The position numbers and the translations under genes were made by a program. A stretch of DNA of 64,000 bases from contig NZ_SMAP01000002.1 of assembly GCF_004346265.1 (NCBI RefSeq), positions 1-64,000 on the forward strand. The letters run 5' to 3'. Below, in pieces: positions 10,508 to 18,948 of this stretch; the first letter of the stretch is position 1, and each line of letters opens with the position of its first letter. The DNA comes from Thermomonas haemolytica (GTDB lineage Bacteria; Pseudomonadota; Gammaproteobacteria; Xanthomonadales; Xanthomonadaceae). The notes beneath the pieces are model-generated. The model made no database searches. It worked only from the letters and a program-made list of their open reading frames with translations, and had not been told where the DNA came from.

Positions 10508-11728
10508 ATGCCGCGGCCGCTGCTGACCGCCCGCGTCGCCGCGCTGCGCGAGCAGCGCATCGCGCAGCAGCGCCTGCGCCTGCGGCGCACCGTGCTGCGC
10601 CGCGATGGCATGCGCTGCGAGGTGCAGGACGCAGGCGGCGGATCGCGCTGGCTGCTGGATTTCTGCGGCAACGACTACCTCGGCCTGGCGCGCCATTACA
10701 GCGTCGCCGGTGCACTGCAGGACGCCGCCGCGCGCACCGGCGCCGGCGGCGTGGCCTCGCATCTGGTCTGCGGCCACCGCACCGAGCACGTCGCGCTGGA
10801 ACGCGCGGTGGCCGACTGGCTGCAGGCACCGGCGGCACTGCTGCTGGGCAGCGGCTATGCGGCCAACCTGGCGGTGGTCCAGGCGCTGCTGGGCAAGGAC
10901 GACGTGTGCGTGCAGGACCGCCTGAACCACGCCAGCCTGATCGACGGCGCGCGCCTGGCCGGCTGCGCGCTGCGCCGCTACCCGCATGCCGATGCCGAGG
11001 CCGCGCTGCGCCAGCTGCGCGCCGCGCCCGAGGGTGCTGCGCTGCTGGCCAGCGACGGCGTCTTCAGCATGGATGGGGACGTCGCGCCGCTGCGCGCGCT
11101 GGCGCTGGTGGCGCGCGCGCAGCGGGCCACGCTGTACATCGACGAGGCGCACGCGATCGGCGTGCTCGGCGAGACCGGCCGCGGCAGCGTGGCGGCGGCC
11201 GGCCTCGACCATGGCGCGGTGCCGCTGCGGCTGGTGACCCTGGGCAAGGCGCTGGGCAGCTACGGTGCGCTGGTGGTCGGTGATGCCGACCTGGTGCGGC
11301 ATCTGGCGGAGACCGCGCGCCCCTACATCTACACCACCGCGCTGCCACCCGCATTGGCCGCGGCCGCGCTGGCCGCAGTACAGCGGGCGCGCCGCGACGA
11401 GTGGCGCCGCGAGCAGCTGGCCGCGCGCGTGCGCCAGTTCCGCGAGGGCGCGCGCCGGCTGGGCCTGCCACTGCTGGATTCGGACACCCCGATCCAGCCG
11501 CTACTTTGCGGCAGCGACGCCAATGCCCTGGCGATGGCCGCGGCACTGGAGCACAAGGGCCTGTGGGTGGCGGCGATCCGGCCGCCGACCGTGCCGGAGG
11601 GCAGCGCGCGCCTGCGCATCACCCTGTCCGCCGGGCACGCGCCACGCGACGTGGAACAGCTGCTGGATGCGCTGGCGGTGGTGCGCGATGCCGTCGCCGC
11701 GGGCGCCACCCCGGCCGCGCACGCGTGA
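10508..11728 (+). CDS. bioF: 8-amino-7-oxononanoate synthase
   Basis: A 406-residue PLP enzyme that condenses pimeloyl-ACP with alanine, the first step of biotin ring assembly. NDYLGLA marks the N-terminus, [12 protein letters not shown] is the substrate loop, and [12 protein letters not shown] precedes the PLP Lys in [13 protein letters not shown]. It starts two bases after the bioB stop and is surely co-transcribed. The 3' end is 19 bases from the end of the convergent dehydrogenase gene, which separates it from bioH. Confidence 0.95.
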   Translation: MPRPLLTARVAALREQRIAQQRLRLRRTVLRRDGMRCEVQDAGGGSRWLLDFCGNDYLGLARHYSVAGALQDAAARTGAGGVASHLVCGHRTEHVALERAVADWLQAPAALLLGSGYAANLAVVQALLGKDDVCVQDRLNHASLIDGARLAGCALRRYPHADAEAALRQLRAAPEGAALLASDGVFSMDGDVAPLRALALVARAQRATLYIDEAHAIGVLGETGRGSVAAAGLDHGAVPLRLVTLGKALGSYGALVVGDADLVRHLAETARPYIYTTALPPALAAAALAAVQRARRDEWRREQLAARVRQFREGARRLGLPLLDSDTPIQPLLCGSDANALAMAAALEHKGLWVAAIRPPTVPEGSARLRITLSAGHAPRDVEQLLDALAVVRDAVAAGATPAAHA

Positions 11729-11747
11729 CAGATGCGCGCGGCGGTGG

Positions 11748-13220
11748 CTACAGCCCGCCGACGCAGACGTACTTGATCTCGGTGTAATCGTGCAGGCCGT
11801 GCTGCGAACCTTCGCGTCCGAAACCGGACTGCTTGATGCCACCGAACGGCGCGACCTCGGTGGAGATCAGCCCGGTGTTCAGCCCGACCATCCCGCACTG
11901 CAGCGCCTCGGACACCCGCCAGGCGCGCGCCAGGTCGCGGGTGTAGAAATAGCCGGCCAGCCCGAACGCGGTGGCGTTGGCCAGCGCGATCGCCTCCTGC
12001 TCGTCGCGGAAGCGCAGCAGCGGCGCCACCGGGCCGAAGGTTTCCTCCTGCGCCAGCCGCATCGAAGGCGTGGCCTCCAGCAGCACGGTCGGCTCGTAGA
12101 AGGTGCCGCCGAGGGCATGCCGGCGGCCGCCCAGCGCCAGCCGCGCGCCCTTGGCCAGCGCGTCGGCCACGTGCGCCTCCACTTTCTCCAGCGCCTTGGC
12201 GTCGATCAGCGGGCCCTGGTCGCTCGCGTCGGACAGCCCCGGGCCCACCCGCAGCGTGCGCACCGCGGCGACGAGCTTTTCCGCGAAGGCGTCGTAGATC
12301 CCGTCCTGCACCAGCAGGCGGTTGGCGCACACGCAGGTCTGCCCGCTGTTGCGGAACTTGCTGGCGATCGCGCCCGCGACCGCGGCATCGAGATCGGCAT
12401 CGTCGAACACGATGAACGGCGCATTGCCACCCAGTTCCAGCGAGAGCCGCTTGAGGTCATCCGCGCACTGCGCCATCAGGCGCTTGCCCACCGCGGTGGA
12501 GCCGGTGAACGTGAGCTTGCGCACCTGCGGATTGGACGTCATTTCCTGGCCGATGGCGGCCGCGTCCTGGCCGGTGACGATGTTGAGCACGCCCGGCGGC
12601 AGCCCCGCGCGCTCGGCCAGCATGCCCAGCGCCAGCGCCGAGAACGGGGTCTGGATGGCCGGCTTGCACACCACCGTGCAGCCGGCGGCCAGCGCGGCGC
12701 CGAGCTTGCGGCCCAACATCGCAGACGGGAAGTTCCACGGGGTGATCGCCGCCACCACGCCCACCGGCTGGCGCAGGGTGAGGATGCGCACACCGTCCAC
12801 GTGGCCGGGGATCACCTCGCCATCCATGCGCTTGGCCTGCTCGCCGAACCATTCGAAATAGCTGGCGGCATAGGCGATTTCGCTGCGCGCCTCTGCCAGC
12901 GGCTTGCCCTGCTCGGCGGTCATCAGCCGCGCCAGGTCCTCCCGGTGCTCCAGCATCAGGTCGAACATCCGCCGCAGCACCTGCGCACGCTGCTTGGCGG
13001 TCTTGCCCGCCCACGCCGGGAATGCCGCGTGCGCGGCCGCGATCGCGCGCCGGGTTTCGGCCGCGCCCATGTCCGGCACCGTGCCCAGCGCCAGGCCGTC
13101 GGCCGGGTCGTGCACCGCGCAGGTGGCGCCGCCGTCGGCCGCGCACCAGCGGCCGTCGATCAGCGCCTGCTGGCGCCACAGGTCGGGGTCGGAGAGCGAG
13201 AGGCGAGTGGCGGCATCCAT
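11748..13220 (-). CDS. gabD: NAD(P)-dependent succinate-semialdehyde dehydrogenase
   Basis: A 490-residue aldehyde dehydrogenase. ITPWNFP binds the cofactor, LELGGNAPFIVF carries the catalytic Glu, and the nucleophile Cys is in NSGQTCVCANRL. The two cysteines spaced CVC and the overall similarity fit GabD, which oxidises succinate semialdehyde to succinate in 4-aminobutyrate use. The start at 13220 has GGAGGA 7 bases upstream. It sits antiparallel between bioF and bioH, with no gabT or gabP beside it. Related aldehyde substrates are possible. Confidence 0.85.
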   Translation of the reverse strand: MDAATRLSLSDPDLWRQQALIDGRWCAADGGATCAVHDPADGLALGTVPDMGAAETRRAIAAAHAAFPAWAGKTAKQRAQVLRRMFDLMLEHREDLARLMTAEQGKPLAEARSEIAYAASYFEWFGEQAKRMDGEVIPGHVDGVRILTLRQPVGVVAAITPWNFPSAMLGRKLGAALAAGCTVVCKPAIQTPFSALALGMLAERAGLPPGVLNIVTGQDAAAIGQEMTSNPQVRKLTFTGSTAVGKRLMAQCADDLKRLSLELGGNAPFIVFDDADLDAAVAGAIASKFRNSGQTCVCANRLLVQDGIYDAFAEKLVAAVRTLRVGPGLSDASDQGPLIDAKALEKVEAHVADALAKGARLALGGRRHALGGTFYEPTVLLEATPSMRLAQEETFGPVAPLLRFRDEQEAIALANATAFGLAGYFYTRDLARAWRVSEALQCGMVGLNTGLISTEVAPFGGIKQSGFGREGSQHGLHDYTEIKYVCVGGL

Positions 13221-13350
13221 GGCGATCCTCCGGTAATGCAAGGGCGATGGGATGACGATACGCCGGCCGGCGTGAGCTTCGCGCGATAATGCGCGCCCGC
13301 TCCGCTTTGCTTCCCCCACCCGCCGCGCGCCGTCGCCGGCGGGACCGCCC

Positions 13351-14139
13351 ATGACCGATCCGATGAACGCATTGCACGTGGACATCACGGGCGAAGGCCC
13401 GCCGCTGGTGCTGCTGCATGGCTGGGCCATGCACGGCGGCATCTTCGCGCCGCTGGTGCAGGCGCTGCGCGCGCAGCGCACCCTGTACGTGGTGGACCTG
13501 CCGGGCCACGGCCACAGCCGCGACGCGGGGGTGCCGCTGACGCTGGATGCCTGCGCCCGCGCGATCCTGGATGTGGTGCCGCCGGCGCCGTGGTGCGGCT
13601 GGTCGCTGGGCGGGCTGATCGCCCTGCATGCCGCGGCGCAGTGGCCGGCGCGGGTGCCGGCGCTGGCGATGGTGTGCGCCACGCCCAGGTTCGTGCGCAC
13701 CGACGACTGGCCGCAAGGCATGCCGGCCGCGGTGTTCGAAGGCTTCGCCGCCGGCCTGCATGCGGACTGGCAGGGCACGATCGAGCGCTTCCTCGCGCTG
13801 GAGGCGTTCGGCTCCGAGCACATGCGCGAGGAACTGCGTCTGCTGCGCGAGGCGGTGCTGGCGCGCGGCGCGCCGGATCCGCAGGTACTGGCGGACGGAC
13901 TGCATCTGCTGGAAACCTGCGACCTGCGCGCGGCGCTGCCCGGCCTGGCGATGCCGAGCCTGTGGCTGGGCGGCCGCCGCGACCGCCTGGTGAACCCGGC
14001 CGCCTTGCAGGCCGCCGCCGCGCTGGCGCCACGGGCGCGCTACGTGGAGATCGCGCATGCCGGGCACGCGCCGTTCCTCACCCATGCCGACGCGGTGGCC
14101 ACCGCGCTACTCGACTTCCTCGACGGAGCCTCGGCATGA
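13351..14139 (+). CDS. bioH: Pimeloyl-ACP methyl ester carboxylesterase
   Basis: A 262-residue alpha/beta hydrolase that removes the methyl ester from pimeloyl-ACP, releasing the precursor for BioF. LLHGWAMHGG forms the oxyanion region, the nucleophile Ser is in GWSLGGL, the Asp lies in WLGGRRDRLV, and the His is in IAHAGHAPFL. The last four bases overlap the bioC start (ATGA), so the two are translationally coupled. The ATG at 13351 is preferred; a second Met lies four codons later. Confidence 0.92.
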   Translation: MTDPMNALHVDITGEGPPLVLLHGWAMHGGIFAPLVQALRAQRTLYVVDLPGHGHSRDAGVPLTLDACARAILDVVPPAPWCGWSLGGLIALHAAAQWPARVPALAMVCATPRFVRTDDWPQGMPAAVFEGFAAGLHADWQGTIERFLALEAFGSEHMREELRLLREAVLARGAPDPQVLADGLHLLETCDLRAALPGLAMPSLWLGGRRDRLVNPAALQAAAALAPRARYVEIAHAGHAPFLTHADAVATALLDFLDGASA

Positions 14140-15065
14140 GCGCACCCCTGTTCGATACCCGCCAGGTGCGGCGCGCGTTCTCGCGCTCGGCCGCGAGCTA
14201 CGACGGCGCCGCGCACTTGCAGCGGCGGGTGGAAGCGCGGCTGCTGGAATCGCTGGACTACCTCGACGACCCCGCGCTCGGCCGCGCGCCGCCGCAGGTG
14301 GTGCTGGACCTCGGCTGCGGCACCGGGCACGCCAGCGGCCTGCTGCAGCGGCGCTGGCCGAAGGCGCAGGTGCTCGCACTCGATCTGGCCCTGCCGATGC
14401 TGGCGCAAGCGCGTGCAGCCACCCGCGCGACCCTGCCCGGCCTGCCACTGCGCAATCCATTTGCGCGTACGCCGCAGCTGGTGTGCGCGGATGCGCGTGC
14501 GCTGCCGCTGGCCGAGGCCAGCGTGGACGTGCTCTTCTCCAACCTGTGCCTGCAGTGGGTGGAGGACCTGCCCGCCGTGCTCGCCGGCTTCCGCCGCGTG
14601 CTCAAGCCGCACGGGCTGCTGCTGTTTTCCACCTTCGGCCCGGACACCCTGTGGGAGCTGCGCGCCGCGTTCGCGCAGGCCGACGACGCCCCGCACGTCA
14701 GCCCGTTCATGGACGTGGCCGCGGTGGGCGATGCGCTGGTGGCCGCCGGCTTCTTCCAACCGGTGGTGGAGCGCGACCTTGAAATCACCACGTATCCGGA
14801 CATGCCGGCGCTGATGCGCGAATTGCGCGCGCTGGGCGCCACCAATGCGCTGGCCTCGCGCCGCCACGCACTGACCGGGCGCCGCCGCTTCGCGGTCGCG
14901 GCCGAGGCCTACGAGGCCCGGCGCGAGGCGGCCGGGCTGCCGGCCCGCTGGGAGATCATCAGCGCGATGGCCTGGGCGCCGGAGGCCGGCACCCCGATCC
15001 GCGAACACGGGGTCGAACTGGCCGCGGTGCCGGTGGCGCGCATCCCGATCCGCCGCCGCGGCTGA
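14136..15065 (+). CDS. bioC: Malonyl-ACP O-methyltransferase
   Basis: A 309-residue SAM-dependent methyltransferase that masks malonyl-ACP as a methyl ester to start pimelate synthesis. RRAFSRSAASYDGAAHLQR is the BioC N-terminus, LDLGCGTGHAS is SAM motif I, and SNLCLQWVEDL and LLFSTFGPDTLWEL are family motifs. It is longer than E. coli BioC (about 251 residues), with an insert around PLRNPFARTPQ and an extended C-terminus, as in xanthomonads. It overlaps bioH by 4 bases. Confidence 0.93.
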   Translation: MSAPLFDTRQVRRAFSRSAASYDGAAHLQRRVEARLLESLDYLDDPALGRAPPQVVLDLGCGTGHASGLLQRRWPKAQVLALDLALPMLAQARAATRATLPGLPLRNPFARTPQLVCADARALPLAEASVDVLFSNLCLQWVEDLPAVLAGFRRVLKPHGLLLFSTFGPDTLWELRAAFAQADDAPHVSPFMDVAAVGDALVAAGFFQPVVERDLEITTYPDMPALMRELRALGATNALASRRHALTGRRRFAVAAEAYEARREAAGLPARWEIISAMAWAPEAGTPIREHGVELAAVPVARIPIRRRG

Positions 15066-15071
15066 GCGCGC

Positions 15072-15497
15072 TCAGCGCACCTGCGCCAGCCAGTCCTCGA
15101 GGTTGTAGTAGTTGCTGACCCGCGCGATGCGGCCATCGCGCAGGTCGAAGAACGCTCCGCCCGGCAGCACGTAGGCCTGCCCGCGCGCGTCCGGCAGCCC
15201 GGCATCCGCCTGCAGGTACTGGCCGTGCACCAGGTACTCAGCCGCGGCGCGGGTGCCGTCCTCGCTGGCCAGCACCACCACGTCATGCAACTGCTCGCGG
15301 TAGCAGCGCGCCATCCGCTGCAGGAAGGCCGCGAACGCCGGCTTGCCGGTCTCGCGCGGGCCCTGGTTGAGGTCGTGGATCACATCGTCCGCCAGCAGCG
15401 CCAGCATGCCGTCCCAGTCGCCGCGGTTGAACGCGGCGTAGTAGGACAGGACCAGTTCGATCGCGCGGTCGTGCGCGCGGTTGCCATCGATCTTCAT
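15072..15497 (-). CDS. NTF2-like protein (SnoaL/ketosteroid-isomerase fold)
   Basis: A 141-residue single-domain protein of the NTF2-like fold: an N-terminal helix with YYAAFNRGDWDGMLALLADDVIHDLNQ and alternating strands ending ISNYYNLEDWL-type (VSNYYNLEDWLAQ). This fold is used by isomerases, hydrolases and binding proteins, so the substrate is unknown. Its ATG overlaps the stop of the Ser/Thr dehydratase gene upstream (ATGA), so the two are an operon and may share a substrate pathway. It converges on bioC. Confidence 0.75.
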   Translation of the reverse strand: MKIDGNRAHDRAIELVLSYYAAFNRGDWDGMLALLADDVIHDLNQGPRETGKPAFAAFLQRMARCYREQLHDVVVLASEDGTRAAAEYLVHGQYLQADAGLPDARGQAYVLPGGAFFDLRDGRIARVSNYYNLEDWLAQVR

Positions 15498-16477
15498 GCG
15501 GCATTTCCTGCAAGGGCGAACAGGGCCGGCAACGCGTCCAGATCGACATTGCCACCCGAGAGCACGATCCCGACCCGGCGCCCGGCGAACAGCGCCGGAT
15601 GCGCCAGCACCGCCGCCAGCGCGATCGCCGACGACGGTTCCACCAGCTGCTTGGTGCGCGTCCACAGCAGGCGCATCGCCTCCACCGTGCGCGCATCACT
15701 CACGGTGAGCACGCGCGCATCGGCCGCGCGCAGCAGGGCGAAGTTGGGCGCGCCCAGGGTGCCGCGCAGGCCGTCGCAGACGGTCTCGGGCACGAAATCA
15801 TGGTCGAGCGCGCCGCGCGCGAACGAACGCGCGCCATCGGCCGCCCCCTCGGGCTCGGCCAGGAACAGCGCGCAATCGGGCGCCAGCGCGCGCAGGGCCA
15901 GCGCGGTCCCGGCGGCCAGCCCGCCGCCGCCCAGCGGCACGACCACGGCGTCGAGCTCGGGCACCTCGCGCAGCAGCTCCAGCGCGGCGGTGCCCTGGCC
16001 CGCGATCACCCGCGCATCGGTGTAGGGATGCACCACGCTGGCGCCGGTCTCAGCCTGCACCCGGGCGCAGGCGGCCTCGCGCGCGGCGATGGTGGGCGCG
16101 CAGGGGTGCAGCACCGCGCCGTAGTGGGCGATCGCCGCAAGCTTGGCGCGCACCGCGCCCTGCGGCACCACCACGTGGCAGGGAATCCCGCGCAGGCGGG
16201 CGGCCAACGCCAACGCTGCGCCGTGGTTGCCGGAGGAATGCGTCACCACGCCGCGCGCGGCGGTGGCCTCGTCCAGCGCGAACACCGCATTGCAGGCGCC
16301 GCGGAACTTGAACGCGCCGGCGCGCTGCAGGTGCTCGGCCTTGAAGTGCAAGCGGGCATCGGCGGCCTCGTCGAGCGTGCGCGAACGCAGCACGGGCGTG
16401 GCGTGGGCATGCACCGCGATGCGCGCGGCGGCATCGAGGACATCGTGGAAACCGGGCAAGGCGGCGTGCATCCGCAC
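15494..16477 (-). CDS. Threonine/serine dehydratase-like PLP enzyme
   Basis: A fold-type II PLP enzyme of about 327 residues that should deaminate threonine or serine to the keto acid; serine racemase activity is also possible. The PLP Lys is in FKFRGACNAV, SSGNHGAALA binds the substrate, and VPLGGGGLAAG is the phosphate-binding loop. It lacks the C-terminal ACT regulatory domain of biosynthetic IlvA, so it is a catabolic or housekeeping type. Two starts are possible: GTG 16477 and ATG 16471. The NTF2-like gene follows with a 4-base overlap. Confidence 0.85.
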   Translation of the reverse strand: MRMHAALPGFHDVLDAAARIAVHAHATPVLRSRTLDEAADARLHFKAEHLQRAGAFKFRGACNAVFALDEATAARGVVTHSSGNHGAALALAARLRGIPCHVVVPQGAVRAKLAAIAHYGAVLHPCAPTIAAREAACARVQAETGASVVHPYTDARVIAGQGTAALELLREVPELDAVVVPLGGGGLAAGTALALRALAPDCALFLAEPEGAADGARSFARGALDHDFVPETVCDGLRGTLGAPNFALLRAADARVLTVSDARTVEAMRLLWTRTKQLVEPSSAIALAAVLAHPALFAGRRVGIVLSGGNVDLDALPALFALAGNAA

Positions 16478-16638
16478 ATGCTAACCCGCCGCCGAATCGG
16501 CAGGCCCGGTGCAGGCCCGGGACGGCCATCCGCGTGCACGCGGGCGCGAACCGTGACGCAACCCACAGACTGCACCGGAAAGCGTCGCAAGGGTGACCGG
16601 ATGCGTCACTTCGCGCCGGATCGCGCTACTCTAGTGGT

Positions 16639-16696
16639 GCCGGTGTCGGCAGGATTTCCCGGATCCCCCCTGTTCCGTCGTCCTGCCGGCACCGGC
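16639..16696. other. Long stem-loop in the dehydratase-mnmG intergenic region
   Basis: A 16-bp stem (16639-16654 with 16681-16696) has one mismatch at DNA level, which becomes a G-U pair in plus-strand RNA. The 26-base loop is pyrimidine-rich. It lies in a 500-bp region with no convincing ORF. No T tract follows, so it is not an obvious terminator. It may belong to a transcript leader or a small RNA. Confidence 0.45.
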
Positions 16697-16809
16697 GCCC
16701 GCTGCACCGGCGCGACGCGCGGCCATCGCCGCCTCCGCCACCTGGGGCGGCAATGCAGGACAAAGCGCGGCGCGCACTGGCGCGCGCCCCAGCCCGGCAA
16801 GTGATCGCA

Positions 16810-16927
16810 GAAAAGAACGAGGGCCGGCTGTCCCCCGACAACCGGCCCTCCCAGCATCCTCGACCTGCGCAGGGTCGGCCCCTGTTCAGTCCGACCATCA
16901 CCTTGCGGCGTGCCAGGTCGAGTGCCG
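16810..16927 (-). ncRNA. Candidate sigma-54-dependent small RNA, about 118 nt
   Basis: This minus-strand segment starts about 12 bases after a sigma-54 promoter and ends in a terminator. It folds well: a 9-bp closing stem pairs 16922-16914 with 16867-16859, an inner 6-bp hairpin pairs 16896-16891 with 16878-16873 around a 12-base loop ACUGAACAGGGG, and a third hairpin is the terminator. No ORF with a ribosome site fits the transcript. It runs divergently from mnmG. I do not recognise it as a known RNA family; 6S, SRP RNA and tmRNA signatures are absent. Boundaries are inferred from the promoter and terminator. Confidence 0.65.
16811..16850 (-). terminator. Intrinsic terminator of the candidate small RNA
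   Basis: A 9-bp stem GAGGGCCGG/CCGGCCCTC continues past one mismatch into TGTC/GACA around a GGGG loop. On the minus strand it is followed by GTTCTTTTC. The T-rich side is on the minus strand only, and no minus-strand protein gene ends here, so it points to an RNA transcript from the right. Confidence 0.7.
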
Positions 16928-16936
16928 GCCTGATGG

Positions 16937-16954
16937 AAGCAGGAACCGTGCCAA
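16937..16954 (-). promoter_or_regulatory. Sigma-54 (-24/-12) promoter
   Basis: On the minus strand TTGGCACGGTTCCTGCTT has GG (16952-16951) and GC (16940-16939) separated by exactly 10 bases, with a near-perfect TTGGCACG -24 box. The predicted start is near 16927. It reads away from mnmG into the structured RNA. Enhancer sites for an activator would lie to the right, inside mnmG; I could not identify one. Confidence 0.7.
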
Positions 16955-16997
16955 TCCCGCGCACGGCCACGCCCGCCGCGCGATAATGGCCCGCAAG

Positions 16998-18887
16998 ATG
17001 AGCGACTCCTTCTACCGCTTCGACGTGATCGTGATCGGCGGCGGCCATGCCGGCACCGAAGCCGCGCTGGCATCCGCGCGCGCCGGTGCGCGCACGCTGC
17101 TGCTGACCCACAGCATCGAGACCGTGGGCGCGATGAGCTGCAACCCGGCGATCGGCGGGATCGGCAAGGGCCACCTGGTGAAGGAGATCGACGCGCTGGG
17201 CGGCATCATGGCGCGCGCCGCCGATGCCGCCGGCATCCAGTGGCGCGTGCTCAATGCCAGCAAGGGCCCGGCGGTGCGCGCCACCCGCTGCCAGGCCGAT
17301 CGCGCGCTGTACCGCGCCTTCATCCGCCGCGCGGTGGAAACCCAGCCCAACCTCACCGTGTTCCAGGCCGCGGTGGACGATCTCGTCATCACGGATGAGA
17401 CCGTGCGCGGCGCGATCACCAATACCGGCCTGCGCTTTGATGCCGCGGCGGTGGTGCTGACCGCCGGCACCTTCCTCGCCGGCAAGATCCACATCGGGCA
17501 GACCCAGTACGCCGCCGGGCGCATGGGCGATCCGCCGTCCACCGCGCTGGCGCAGAAATTGCGCGAGGGCCGCTTCGTGGTGGACCGACTGAAGACCGGC
17601 ACCCCGCCGCGGATCGATGGCCGCACGCTGGATTACGCGGTGATGGAGGAGCAGCCCGGCGACGACCCGCGCCCGGCGATGTCGTTCCTCGGCAGCCCTG
17701 CCGACCATCCGCCGCAGGTCAGCTGCTGGATCACCCACACCACCGAGCGCACCCACGCCATCATCCGCGGCGCGCTGGATCGCAGCCCACTGTATTCCGG
17801 CCAGATCGAAGGCATCGGCCCGCGCTACTGCCCGTCGATCGAGGACAAGGTGGTGCGCTTTGCGGAGAAAGCCAGCCACCAGATCTTCGTCGAGCCGGAA
17901 GGCCTCGGCGTGGCCGAGATCTACCCGAACGGGATTTCCACCTCGCTGCCGTTCGACGTGCAGCTGGAGATGGTGCGTTCGATCCGCGGCTTCGAGCAGG
18001 CGCACATCACCCGCCCCGGGTATGCGATCGAATACGACTTCTTCGACCCGCGCGGGCTGAAGGCCTCGCTGGAAACCAAGGCGGTGGCCGGGCTGTTCTT
18101 CGCCGGCCAGATCAACGGCACCACCGGCTACGAGGAAGCCGCCGCGCAGGGCCTGCTGGCCGGGGTCAACGCCGCGCGCTTCGTCAGGCAGCAGGAGCCG
18201 TGGACCCTGCGCCGTGACCAGGCCTACCTCGGCGTGCTGGTGGACGACCTGATCACCCACGGCACCTCCGAGCCGTACCGCATGTTCACCAGCCGCGCCG
18301 AGTACCGGCTGCAACTGCGCGAGGACAACGCCGACGCGCGGCTGACGCCACTCGGGCGCGAGCTGGGACTGGTCGATGACCTGCGCTGGGAGCGCTTCGC
18401 CCGCAAGCGCGAGGCGGTGGAGCGCGAGACCGCGCGCCTGGCCGGCTTATGGGCGGCGCCGAACAACGCGCTGGGCGCCGCGCTGGCGCGCCACCTCGGC
18501 ATCGAGGTCAGCCGCGAGAACAGCGCGCTGGACCTGCTGCGGCGGCCGGAGCTGGACTACGCCACGCTGATGCAGGTGCCCGAGCTCGGGCCCGCGGTGG
18601 ACGACGCCAAGGTCGCCGAGCAGGTGGAGATCGCCACCAAGTACGCCGGCTACCTCGAGCGCCAGCGCGAGGAAATCGCGCGCCAGCAGCGCCATGAAGC
18701 GACCGCGATCCCCGACGGCTTCGACTACGCGCAGGTGCGCGGGCTGTCCGCCGAGGTGCTGCAGAAGCTGCAGCAGGTGCGGCCGCAGACGGTCGGGCAG
18801 GCGCAGCGCATCCCGGGCGTGACCCCGGCGGCGATCTCGCTGCTCTTGGTGCACCTGGAACGCGCGCGCCGCGAACGCGCCGCCTAA
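16998..18887 (+). CDS. mnmG: tRNA uridine-5-carboxymethylaminomethyl modification enzyme
   Basis: A 629-residue FAD enzyme that, with MnmE, builds the cmnm5 group on wobble U34 of several tRNAs. The FAD loop is [39 protein letters not shown] (as [13 protein letters not shown]) and the C-terminal [19 protein letters not shown] match the family. The start at 16998 gives the usual N-terminus ([12 protein letters not shown]); an in-frame ATG at 16986 is possible. A -10-like GATAAT at 16982-16987 lies so close that the mRNA may be nearly leaderless. mnmE is not in the window. Confidence 0.95.
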   Translation: MSDSFYRFDVIVIGGGHAGTEAALASARAGARTLLLTHSIETVGAMSCNPAIGGIGKGHLVKEIDALGGIMARAADAAGIQWRVLNASKGPAVRATRCQADRALYRAFIRRAVETQPNLTVFQAAVDDLVITDETVRGAITNTGLRFDAAAVVLTAGTFLAGKIHIGQTQYAAGRMGDPPSTALAQKLREGRFVVDRLKTGTPPRIDGRTLDYAVMEEQPGDDPRPAMSFLGSPADHPPQVSCWITHTTERTHAIIRGALDRSPLYSGQIEGIGPRYCPSIEDKVVRFAEKASHQIFVEPEGLGVAEIYPNGISTSLPFDVQLEMVRSIRGFEQAHITRPGYAIEYDFFDPRGLKASLETKAVAGLFFAGQINGTTGYEEAAAQGLLAGVNAARFVRQQEPWTLRRDQAYLGVLVDDLITHGTSEPYRMFTSRAEYRLQLREDNADARLTPLGRELGLVDDLRWERFARKREAVERETARLAGLWAAPNNALGAALARHLGIEVSRENSALDLLRRPELDYATLMQVPELGPAVDDAKVAEQVEIATKYAGYLERQREEIARQQRHEATAIPDGFDYAQVRGLSAEVLQKLQQVRPQTVGQAQRIPGVTPAAISLLLVHLERARRERAA

Positions 18888-18948
18888 GGCGCGCGCGCAG
18901 TCCCGCAGGCGCATGCGCGGGCCGCGGCGACCGGCGTATCCTTCGCCC

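Noticed and set aside
16626..16990. Minus-strand frame through the small-RNA region
   Set aside because: No ribosome site, no homology-like pattern and it ignores the stem structure; the RNA interpretation explains the region better.
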